Assembly: GCA_030672805.1 (NCBI GenBank)
Contig: DAOVFR010000031.1
Span: 1-13,997 of the forward strand
Source: Candidatus Krumholzibacteriota bacterium
GTDB taxonomy: Bacteria > Krumholzibacteriota > Krumholzibacteriia > Krumholzibacteriales > Krumholzibacteriaceae
Direction: 5' to 3'
DNA: 13,997 nucleotides
In this document: piece after piece, positions 5,521-12,528 of the stretch
Numbering within the stretch: position 1 is the first letter of the stretch
How the letters are laid out: every line of letters starts with the position of its first letter
The notes under the pieces: generated by a model
Told to the model about the DNA's origin: nothing
Databases searched by the model: none
Seen by the model: the letters and a program-made list of their open reading frames with translations, nothing else
Program-made: the position numbers and the translations under genes

Positions 5521-7133
5521 TCCACGCCTTCCTTTTTTTCCTTCGTCACGTCCGCGGCCCCGTCGATTACACTGCGGACCTCGATCGCGAGGTCCTCCAT
5601 CGAGTAGGGCTTCTGGATAAAATTGACCTGTTTGTCGTCGATAAGATCCTCTCCGAAAAATGACCGGTTGTACCCGCTCGAGAGCAGCACGAGAACTCCG
5701 GGCTTCAACTCTGCGATCTCCCGCATCACATCAAAGCCGTTCGCACCCGGCATGATTACATCGAGTATGACGAGATCGATCTCGTCTTTCCTCTCCCCGA
5801 AGATCTTAAGACCGTCCTCCGCACCGCTCGCAACGAGCGCCCTGTATCCGAGCTTTTGGAGCATGTCGCGCCCGACATCCTGGATGACCGGCTCGTCGTC
5901 TATCATCAGTACCATCTCGTTTTTCCCTTCGGGAACCTCGCGTTTCTCACCTGCGAGGACTTCATGAGGAGCTTCCTCCTCATGCGCCGGCAGGTAAATA
6001 TTGAACACCGTTCCCTTGCCCTTCTCGCTGTATACTTTGATGAAGCCGCCGTGGTTGTCTATGATCCCGTATACCATGTTCAGCCCGAGCCCCGTCCCCT
6101 CACCGCGCTTCTTCGTCGTGAAGAACGGCTTGAACATCCGGGCTTTCGTCTCCGGGTCCATTCCCGCTCCCGTATCTGATATCGACACCCGCACGTACCT
6201 GCCGTGTTTCATTTTCCAGCTAAGGCGCGGGTATGAAGAATCTATCGTCACGTGCCCGCTCGAGATGAGGAGCTTGCCCCCTTCAGGCATCGCATCCCGC
6301 GCATTGAGACAGATGTTGAGAAATGCCTGCTCGAGCTGTCCTCCCGAGCCGAGGACGGCCTTTAGATTCCTCTCGAGATCGAGTTCGATCACGATGCGTT
6401 TGTCCACCGACCGCTCGAGGAGCTTGACGACCTCCCTCAACAGCGTGTTGCTGTTGACGAGGGTATCATCCCTTCCCCCGTCCCTCGAGAAAGTGAGCAG
6501 CCTTTCCGTGAGATCGGAGGCCTTTATCGCTGACCTCTTGATGATCTCCAGGTAGGAACGCAGTTCGTGGTCCTCCCCGATCAGGTCCATCATGAACGTG
6601 GTATAGCCTAGAATCCCTTCAAGCAGGTTGTTGAAGTCGTGCGCTATCCCGCCTGCCATTTCACCGACTATCTCCATCTTCTGCGAGTGGAGCAGAAGCT
6701 CCTGGAGGTATTTCTTTTCCGAGTTGTCTACGAAGAACTGGACATGCTCCAGAACAGCCCCGTCTTTCCCCCTGCCGGAGGACATGCTCAGGATAACGTC
6801 CCTTTCAAAGCCGTCCTTACGCTTGATCCTTATATCCATGTTGTCGATGCCGCCATGTATGTCGAGCCTCCCCCGTATCAATTTCCGGTCCTCGTCCGAG
6901 AAAAGCTCCGGCGGCGAGGTCTTGCCCACCACATCTTCCCTTGTGTAGCCGGTGATAAGCTCCGCGCCCCTGTTGAACGCCTTGTATGCTCCGACGGTAT
7001 CCAGGACAGCGATCCCGACAACATCGTTTTGAAGTACCGCTTCGGCGATACTCTCGAAGATCTGTGGCCGGACCTGGTTGCCCCGTTCCCGGCGGGAAAT
7101 GTGCAGCGATTCTTCTCGCATATTAGTTCCCAT
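5517..7133 (-). CDS. PAS-domain hybrid sensor histidine kinase with C-terminal receiver
   Basis: Numbered from ATG 7133 (538 residues), the domains are PAS at about 25-140, HisKA at about 150-215, HATPase at about 255-375 and receiver at about 405-520. The H-box reads GGIAHDFNN with phospho-accepting His165. The N-box is NICLNARDAMPEGG, the G1 box DTGAGM and the G2 box GEGTGLGL. In the receiver, DLVILDVIMPG carries Asp458, and QKPY provides the conserved Lys. There is no membrane segment, so the kinase is probably cytoplasmic and senses an internal or redox/ligand cue through PAS. It autophosphorylates and can pass phosphate to its own receiver or an unlinked partner; no output domain is present. 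Possible starts are GTG 7139, ATG 7133 and ATG 7121. GGGAAGGAA ends about ten bases before 7133, which I prefer. It overlaps the upstream kinase by 11 bases and the lipoprotein gene by four. Confidence 0.93.
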   Translation of the reverse strand: MGTNMREESLHISRRERGNQVRPQIFESIAEAVLQNDVVGIAVLDTVGAYKAFNRGAELITGYTREDVVGKTSPPELFSDEDRKLIRGRLDIHGGIDNMDIRIKRKDGFERDVILSMSSGRGKDGAVLEHVQFFVDNSEKKYLQELLLHSQKMEIVGEMAGGIAHDFNNLLEGILGYTTFMMDLIGEDHELRSYLEIIKRSAIKASDLTERLLTFSRDGGRDDTLVNSNTLLREVVKLLERSVDKRIVIELDLERNLKAVLGSGGQLEQAFLNICLNARDAMPEGGKLLISSGHVTIDSSYPRLSWKMKHGRYVRVSISDTGAGMDPETKARMFKPFFTTKKRGEGTGLGLNMVYGIIDNHGGFIKVYSEKGKGTVFNIYLPAHEEEAPHEVLAGEKREVPEGKNEMVLMIDDEPVIQDVGRDMLQKLGYRALVASGAEDGLKIFGERKDEIDLVILDVIMPGANGFDVMREIAELKPGVLVLLSSGYNRSFFGEDLIDDKQVNFIQKPYSMEDLAIEVRSVIDGAADVTKEKKEGVE

Positions 7134-9303
7134 GGCCACTCATTCCTTCCCTCTCCCGGCTTATGTTTCCCACGGCATTGCGGATCGCCAGCGAAAGATC
7201 GTTCAGCCGGTAGGGTTTCTTCAGGAAACAGACCGCTCCATCTATGAGAAGCTTGTGTATAACCGAATCTTCGCTGTATCCGCTAGAGATGATCACCGGC
7301 AGCTGCGGATTGCTCTCCTTCAGGCAATAAAAGACTTCCTGGCCGTTCATTTCGGGCATTACAAGATCGAGTATTACCAGATCGAAATGCATCGTCCCCG
7401 CAAGGGCGAGAGCGTCGCCCCCCGACAGGGCGGTAACCGTCTCATAGCCCAGATTCGCCAGCATGTCGGATGCAAGGCTGCAAACGATCTCCTCGTCATC
7501 GACAACAAGAACACGCCGCCCTGCCTCGCGAGTCATGACGGCCGACGTGACGATTTCCCGGGGACGTTTCATCGTGACGGGGAGAAACACGACCGCCTCG
7601 GTACCTTCCCCGAAGCGGCTCGTGAGGAACATCTTCCCCCTGTGTCCCTTGACGATACCGACCGCGGCCGGCACCCCGAGTCCCTTTCCCCCCTTCTCCC
7701 GTTTCGTCGTAAAGAACGGGTCCACCGCCCGCCGGAGAACCTCGGGCTCCATCCCGGCACCCTGGTCCTTCACGCATATCCGTACATACTCCCCGACGGG
7801 CATCCCATCGGTGAAGACGGGGTTCTCGCGGTCGAGGCGCACGTTCCGTGCCGTCACCGTGATGAGGCCACCGCGGGGCATCGCCTCTCTCGCATTCATG
7901 CAAAGGTTGAGAAACGCTTCGTACAACTGTGTCGGATCGCCCTCGACGTTCATGTGCCCGGCGCTTACCTCCTTTACGACCGATACATGATCCATCGGCA
8001 GCGTGCTGCTCTTGCACACCCTGTCCAGGATATCCGTCATATCGACGATCTCGCGCTGGAACTTCCCCTTCCGGGAAACCGAGAGAAGCCGCTGGGCGAG
8101 CCTGGTCGCCCTGGCGCCCGCCTCCTCGATCTTGTCGATGTACCGGGTCCTCTCGTCATGCCCTGACGGCGAGTTGCGGAGCAGGGACGCGTACCCCACC
8201 ATCGCGCCGATCAGATTGTTAAAATCATGGGCGACACCGCCGGCCAGCGTTGCAATGCTCTCGCGGTGCTTCTCCTCGAGAATGCTCTTTTCCAGGATGC
8301 TCCGGTGGCTCGCGTCCACCACCGTACCCCTGAGCACACGCTTTCCGTTGAACTCGCTCACGTTGAGGAACACCTCGATCTCCTTCCGGCTGCGGGCGAG
8401 CCGGTAGACATGATAATAGCGTTTTCCTGTCGAAGCGTCACCTTCCAGGAACGAGTGGACTATCTCTTTCATATCCTTGCGGTCGGCCGTTTCCAGGTAG
8501 CCCTCGAGCGCGCTCCCCTGAAGATTCCCGGGAGGCTCTTCGAGAATCCCGGGAAGATGCTCGCTGAAGTGCTTGAGTTTGCCGCCCTCGATCAGGAAGA
8601 AGGCGTGCTCCCGGCACTCGATCAGTGCCTGGTAAAGATCAAGATCGAGTTCAAGCCCCTCCAGCTCCATCCGCCGCTCGATGGCGAGCGTAAACACGCT
8701 CGTGATCTTGCGGATGAGGTCCTGTTCGGATCGGGATATCCCATTTTCGCTCCCAATAAACAGCATCAGGTAGGGGGCGCCGGCCCGGTCCCTCGCCACC
8801 AGCGGAAACCACTGCATCTCCTTCGGGGATGCAAGGGCCTTGACGATCATATTCAAGGCGGCCCGTGTGATGATCCCGGCCCCCGCAGCGAGGCGATAAA
8901 TCCTTTCGAGACATTTCTTGCCCTGAACCGTCCCGGGGGAATCGAAAATTTCGCTCAGCCAGTCGTCGATCTCCCTGGAACTGCCCGGCTGGTACGACAG
9001 GTTTTTGAGGAATTGGAAAACCCCGTTCTCCGCGGCCAGGGACCTGATACAGATAGATCCCGTTCTCCCGTCACGCAGTAACAGGACCGTAAAATGGAGA
9101 TCGAAAAGGTCTTTCATGTACTCGGCCACCCGCTGGAGGCCTTCGTCGAGGTTCTCCGTTTCGAGTATTTGCTGGAGGATATAGAGGACGCTGTCCAGTC
9201 CGAGGATCCCGCCTCGCGATGATCTCCCGGGGTTCCGGGACCCTCGCACGCCTTTGGTTGAGGTTGCTTTCCTCTCACCGTTTCTGGTGTTGGATTTTAC
9301 CAT
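7123..9303 (-). CDS. GAF/PAS hybrid sensor histidine kinase with C-terminal receiver
   Basis: This 726-residue soluble kinase has a GAF-like region (about 45-225), a divergent PAS-like region (about 235-340), HisKA (about 348-412), HATPase (about 450-575) and a receiver (about 595-712). The H-box GGVAHDFNN places the phospho-accepting His at 359. The N-box is NLCMNAREAMPRGG and the G1 box DQGAGM. The ATP-lid motif reads KGLGVPAAVG, where relatives usually have GLGL, a small departure. Receiver motif DLVILDLVMPEMNG gives Asp646, and KKPY follows. The kinase class is the same as that of the downstream gene, suggesting related enzymes with different sensors. It is the first gene of a three-gene operon. 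Upstream of ATG 9303 there is no well-spaced ribosome binding site (GGGGGG is about 20 bases away), so the start may be slightly off. The N-terminal 30 residues are basic and look disordered. Confidence 0.92.
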   Translation of the reverse strand: MVKSNTRNGERKATSTKGVRGSRNPGRSSRGGILGLDSVLYILQQILETENLDEGLQRVAEYMKDLFDLHFTVLLLRDGRTGSICIRSLAAENGVFQFLKNLSYQPGSSREIDDWLSEIFDSPGTVQGKKCLERIYRLAAGAGIITRAALNMIVKALASPKEMQWFPLVARDRAGAPYLMLFIGSENGISRSEQDLIRKITSVFTLAIERRMELEGLELDLDLYQALIECREHAFFLIEGGKLKHFSEHLPGILEEPPGNLQGSALEGYLETADRKDMKEIVHSFLEGDASTGKRYYHVYRLARSRKEIEVFLNVSEFNGKRVLRGTVVDASHRSILEKSILEEKHRESIATLAGGVAHDFNNLIGAMVGYASLLRNSPSGHDERTRYIDKIEEAGARATRLAQRLLSVSRKGKFQREIVDMTDILDRVCKSSTLPMDHVSVVKEVSAGHMNVEGDPTQLYEAFLNLCMNAREAMPRGGLITVTARNVRLDRENPVFTDGMPVGEYVRICVKDQGAGMEPEVLRRAVDPFFTTKREKGGKGLGVPAAVGIVKGHRGKMFLTSRFGEGTEAVVFLPVTMKRPREIVTSAVMTREAGRRVLVVDDEEIVCSLASDMLANLGYETVTALSGGDALALAGTMHFDLVILDLVMPEMNGQEVFYCLKESNPQLPVIISSGYSEDSVIHKLLIDGAVCFLKKPYRLNDLSLAIRNAVGNISREREGMSGHGN

Positions 9304-9339
9304 TTCACACGAGTGTACCCATTCCCCCCGACGAAAGCC

Positions 9340-9357
9340 GGATTATCTTCATAATCC
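9340..9357. promoter_or_regulatory. 7-4-7 perfect inverted repeat upstream of the kinase operon
   Basis: GGATTAT (9340-9346) and ATAATCC (9351-9357) are separated by CTTC, about 37 bases before the first kinase's start codon. On the minus strand the same bases include GATAAT (9347-9342), a good -10 hexamer. The dyad could therefore be an operator overlapping the promoter. A minus-strand TTGACG lies further up (9387-9382), too far away to be its -35. Confidence 0.4.
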
Positions 9358-9479
9358 ATTGAATCAGATGTAACACCACCGCGTCAACGACCTTTTTCCG
9401 CTCCCCGGCGGCCTCCCGGGGTAAACCGCCAGCGCGGTCCTGCTGCGGCGTCCGTGCATGGTTAATCAAGAAAAACATC

Positions 9480-9508
9480 TTGACGCCCCGCCGTGCGGGT
9501 GATATTTT
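9480..9508 (+). promoter_or_regulatory. Probable promoter of the M20 hydrolase gene
   Basis: TTGACG (9480-9485), 17 bases of spacer and TATTTT (9503-9508) form a good sigma-70-type promoter, predicting a leader of roughly 70 bases before ATG 9589. The spacer holds the perfect inverted repeat CCCGC (9487-9491) and GCGGG (9495-9499), a possible repressor or activator site. A second -10-like TATAAT at 9530-9535 has no good -35. Confidence 0.6.
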
Positions 9509-9588
9509 CCTTTTCTCTGAACACCAAGTTATAATGGTACTTTGACTTACGTCTGCAGCGGACGATACACGAGAGAATGGAGGCTCGC

Positions 9589-10827
9589 ATGGATTCCTCG
9601 CTCATGAACAAGGTCTACAAAACGATCGACGGCTACAAAGACGCTATGATCGACCTGCAGTCGAAGCTCACCGCCATCCCGGCCCTCGGCCCCGACAACG
9701 ATGGCGACGGCGAGATCGAGAAAGCCGCCTTCGTCAAGGAATGGATGGAAAACGAGATCGGCTTTGACACGATCGAGCAGTTCAATTCTCCGGACGACCG
9801 CGTTCCCTCGGGCATCCGCCCCAACCTCATCGGCATGATGAAGGGTTCCTCGGACAAACGCACGATATGGGTGATGTCGCATCTCGACATCGTCCCACCG
9901 GGCGATTTGAGCCTGTGGGAGAGCGATCCGTACAAGGTTGTCGAGAAGGACGGCAAGATCTATGGCCGGGGCGTTGAAGACAACCAGCACGGCATCATCA
10001 CGTCGCTCTTCGCGATAAAGGCGCTCAAGGCGGCTGGCGCGAAACTCCCGTTCAACGTCGGCATCGTTCTCGTCGCCGACGAGGAGACCGGCAGCGTCCA
10101 CGGCATTCAGTACCTCCTCAAGGAACACAACGTCTTCAAGAAGGAAGATCTTATTATCGTGCCCGACGCCGGTGTTCCGGACGGCAGCATGATCGAGGTC
10201 GCCGAGAAATCGATCTACTGGCTCAAGGTCAAGACGAAGGGCAAGCAGTGCCACGCATCGACGCCCGAGCAGGGAATCAATGCCCACCGGGCGGCCGCAC
10301 ACCTGGTCACGCGGATAGACGAGCTTTACGAGATCTTCAACGAGCGCGACGAGGTCTTCGATCCCCCGATCAGCACGTTCGAACCGACCAAAAAGGAAAA
10401 CAACGTCCCGAACATCAACACGATCCCCGCTGATGATGTCTTCTACGTCGACATGCGGATCCTGCCCCATATCAAGGTCGACGACGTCTGCGAGACACTA
10501 ATGAAGATGGCTAAAGAGACCGAGGAGAAGTACGGCGTTACGATCTCCCTTACGTCTCCCCAGCGCGAGGACGCAGCGCCGGCGACACCTTCCGACGCTC
10601 CGGTCGTCACTGCACTTTCGAATTCTATCAAGGACATCTACGGTATCGAGGCCAGGGCGATGGGGATCGGCGGCGGGACGGTTGCAGCCTTCTTCAGGCG
10701 TTCCGGCTTGAATGCAGTGGTCTGGTCACGGATCGACGAGCTTGCGCATCAACCGAACGAGTACACGATCATCGACAACATGGTGGGCGACGCAAAGGTC
10801 TTTGCCAACCTCTTCATGCAGGAATAG
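9589..10827 (+). CDS. M20 family metallohydrolase (DapE/ArgE/CPG2-like)
   Basis: The 412-residue protein carries the co-catalytic di-zinc set of M20 peptidases and deacylases: H98 in SHLDIVP (with D100), the bridging D131 in YGRGVEDNQ, catalytic E165 and ligand E166 in DEETGS, D193 in VPDAG, and H387 in HQPNE. An internal dimerisation-type domain is suggested at about 200-320, beginning with VKTKGKQCHAS. Family members hydrolyse peptide or N-acyl amide bonds in the cytoplasm, as in lysine or arginine synthesis or dipeptide use; the substrate cannot be assigned because no biosynthetic genes flank it. ATG 9589 is chosen because GGAGG (9579-9583) sits five bases upstream; an in-frame ATG at 9577 overlaps that site. 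The gene is divergent from the kinase operon and convergent with the aldehyde dehydrogenase. Confidence 0.92.
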   Translation: MDSSLMNKVYKTIDGYKDAMIDLQSKLTAIPALGPDNDGDGEIEKAAFVKEWMENEIGFDTIEQFNSPDDRVPSGIRPNLIGMMKGSSDKRTIWVMSHLDIVPPGDLSLWESDPYKVVEKDGKIYGRGVEDNQHGIITSLFAIKALKAAGAKLPFNVGIVLVADEETGSVHGIQYLLKEHNVFKKEDLIIVPDAGVPDGSMIEVAEKSIYWLKVKTKGKQCHASTPEQGINAHRAAAHLVTRIDELYEIFNERDEVFDPPISTFEPTKKENNVPNINTIPADDVFYVDMRILPHIKVDDVCETLMKMAKETEEKYGVTISLTSPQREDAAPATPSDAPVVTALSNSIKDIYGIEARAMGIGGGTVAAFFRRSGLNAVVWSRIDELAHQPNEYTIIDNMVGDAKVFANLFMQE

Positions 10828-10864
10828 CGGAGTTGCGATCGCACCCGTGCAACCCGGCTCCAAC

Positions 10865-10895
10865 CGCGGTGATTGTTTCTTGACGGATCACCGCG
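10865..10895. other. Hairpin between convergent genes
   Basis: CGCGGTGAT (10865-10873) and ATCACCGCG (10887-10895) form a perfect 9-bp stem with a 13-base loop in the 60-base gap between the M20 gene and the aldehyde dehydrogenase. One arm covers the dehydrogenase's last codons and stop. No T-run follows on either strand, so it is not a classical intrinsic terminator. It may still aid termination or protect both 3' ends. Confidence 0.45.
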
Positions 10896-12309
10896 AGAGT
10901 ACGAGCAGCTTCGTTTCACACATCTCGCGAATCGAGTACCTGAGGCCCTCCCTGCCGAATCCGGATTGCTTCACGCCGCCGTACGGCATCCTGTCGACCC
11001 TGAACGTCGGGATGTCCCCGATAATCACGCCGCCCGCTTCGATCTCGTTGAACGCCCGCCTCGCAATCGAGATATCCCTCGTGTACACGCCCGCCTGGAG
11101 CCCGAATCGCGACTCGTTCACCTCGCGGACGGCCTCGTCGAAATCGTCATACACGAAAACGGCCGTAACCGGGCCGAACATCTCCTCGTCGACGACCTTC
11201 ATACCGCGGCGTGCACCCGTGATGACGGTCGGATGGTAGTAACTCCCATCGCGCCTTCCACCCGCCGCGATAACTGCCCCCGCCTTCACCGCTTCCTCGA
11301 CCCATTCCTCGACCCTTTCCGCCTCCCGTTCTGTAATCATCGGTCCGACGACGGTCCCCTCGGCAAGGGGATCGCCTACCACCAGGGCTCTGACCTTCTC
11401 GAGATAGGTCTCCATGAATCGATCGATTTTCTCCCTGTGGACGTATATACGCTGTATCGATATACAGACCTGTCCCGCGTATGCGTAACCGCCCACGGCG
11501 ATACGTTCGGCCGCGGCGTCGATATCTCCCCAGTCGTTGTGCAGCACTACGGCCGCATTGCCGCCAAGCTCGAGTGTCACACGCTTGTCCCACGCCGCTC
11601 TCTTCAAGCGCCATCCGACTTCCGCGCTTCCAGTGAACGTTACCTTCCGTATCCCCGGCATCGTGGCGATCGATTCCGCGGCGCTTCCCTCGAGGGGCAA
11701 AACACTCAACGCGCCGGGAGGCGCTCCCGCCTCGTCGACGAGACACGCAAGCATCAATGCCGTGAGAGGCGTCTCACTCGAGGGTTTGAGAATCACCGGG
11801 CACCCGGCGGCGATTGCCGGTGCCAGCTTGTGGGCGACGAGATTCAATGGAAAGTTGAACGGCGTGATGGCAAGCACCGGTCCGATGGGGAAGAGGGCGG
11901 TGATTCCAGTTTTCCCCCCGGCGGCGGGGGACACGTCGAGCGGCAGGATTTCACCGTAGATGCGGCTGCACTCCTCCGCCGCCTCGGTAAAAGTCTGAAC
12001 GGCTCTCGACACCTCGACCCGGGCGAACCGGAGCGGTTTTCCCGCCTCCATTGCGATCAGCTCGGCCATCTCATGCCCATTCTTCTCTATATCCGACGCG
12101 ATCCGTTTGAGGATCTCTGCCTTCCTGTAAACGGGCATCTCCTTCATCCCGGGAAAGGCTTTCTTTGCCTCCGCGACGGCCTCATCGGCCGCGGCGCCAG
12201 GCGGGCGGTACGTCACCCCGACGACATCGCCGGTCGCCGGCGAATATACCTCTAGCTCGCGGCCGTCACTTATCCACCTGCCGGCAAGGTAATATGGCTG
12301 ATTTATCAA
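10888..12309 (-). CDS. Aldehyde dehydrogenase family protein, NAD(P)-dependent
   Basis: This 473-residue protein is a complete ALDH-superfamily enzyme. General base E247 lies in LELGGN and catalytic C282 in GQVCIS, 35 residues apart as usual. Other signatures are the cofactor-binding FTGSAEVG, PFNFPLNLVAHK near residue 150 and the C-terminal MPYGGVKQSGFGREG. The end pattern (DIPTFRVDRMPYGG) resembles the lactaldehyde/glyceraldehyde-phosphate-like branch. It oxidises an aldehyde to an acid with NAD(P)+ in the cytoplasm; the substrate is unknown. The start is TTG 12309, because AAAGGAGGA lies about seven bases upstream and the protein then begins as relatives do (M-INQPYYLAGRW). Extending to ATG 12375 would add 22 non-homologous residues across that ribosome binding site. 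It is a single gene, divergent from the membrane protein. Confidence 0.92.
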   Translation of the reverse strand: MINQPYYLAGRWISDGRELEVYSPATGDVVGVTYRPPGAAADEAVAEAKKAFPGMKEMPVYRKAEILKRIASDIEKNGHEMAELIAMEAGKPLRFARVEVSRAVQTFTEAAEECSRIYGEILPLDVSPAAGGKTGITALFPIGPVLAITPFNFPLNLVAHKLAPAIAAGCPVILKPSSETPLTALMLACLVDEAGAPPGALSVLPLEGSAAESIATMPGIRKVTFTGSAEVGWRLKRAAWDKRVTLELGGNAAVVLHNDWGDIDAAAERIAVGGYAYAGQVCISIQRIYVHREKIDRFMETYLEKVRALVVGDPLAEGTVVGPMITEREAERVEEWVEEAVKAGAVIAAGGRRDGSYYHPTVITGARRGMKVVDEEMFGPVTAVFVYDDFDEAVREVNESRFGLQAGVYTRDISIARRAFNEIEAGGVIIGDIPTFRVDRMPYGGVKQSGFGREGLRYSIREMCETKLLVLSR

Positions 12310-12430
12310 GGACGTTCCTCCTTTCGGCGGCGGAAAAGGACTCCATGCACCGCGGAGACACCCCTCCCTCGCCATGCCGCAAGCACCGGTACCGGGGAAC
12401 CGCGGCCCATCCGCTCACCACGTAAATTTC

Positions 12431-12457
12431 ATACCACAAATCTTTGATTTATGGTAT
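12431..12457. promoter_or_regulatory. 12-bp imperfect palindrome in the divergent intergenic region
   Basis: ATACCACAAATC (12431-12442) and GATTTATGGTAT (12446-12457) are complementary except at one position, with a three-base centre. The site lies in an A+T-rich patch between the aldehyde dehydrogenase (minus) and the membrane protein (plus), just upstream of the latter's promoter. A shared operator is a reasonable guess; a hairpin in RNA is the alternative. Confidence 0.45.
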
Positions 12458-12477
12458 TTCCAATCTGCATCGAAAAA

Positions 12478-12486
12478 TGTTATACT
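12478..12486 (+). promoter_or_regulatory. Extended -10 promoter of the membrane protein gene
   Basis: TG (12478-12479), one base, then TATACT (12481-12486) make an extended -10 element. The -35 position (TTCCAA, 12458-12463) is weak, as is common with extended -10 promoters. Transcription would start near 12493, giving a leader of about 36 bases that contains the GGGGGAG ribosome binding site (12515-12521). Confidence 0.5.
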
Positions 12487-12528
12487 AGATAGTCCTGCTG
12501 GCTTGAGCGGTTCTGGGGGAGTCATTTC

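Noticed and set aside
7078..8166. Long plus-strand open frame opposite the kinase genes
   Set aside because: It is a shadow of the high-GC minus-strand kinase genes. Its translation has no recognisable domain and crosses two verified coding regions.
9547..10470. 307-codon minus-strand open frame opposite the M20 gene
   Set aside because: The plus strand holds every M20 zinc ligand in one frame. The minus frame shows only repetitive V/D/R-rich shadow sequence.
10873..12255. 460-codon plus-strand open frame opposite the aldehyde dehydrogenase
   Set aside because: The minus strand encodes a complete dehydrogenase with all catalytic motifs. The plus frame is rich in Arg, His and Asp, as antisense shadows are.
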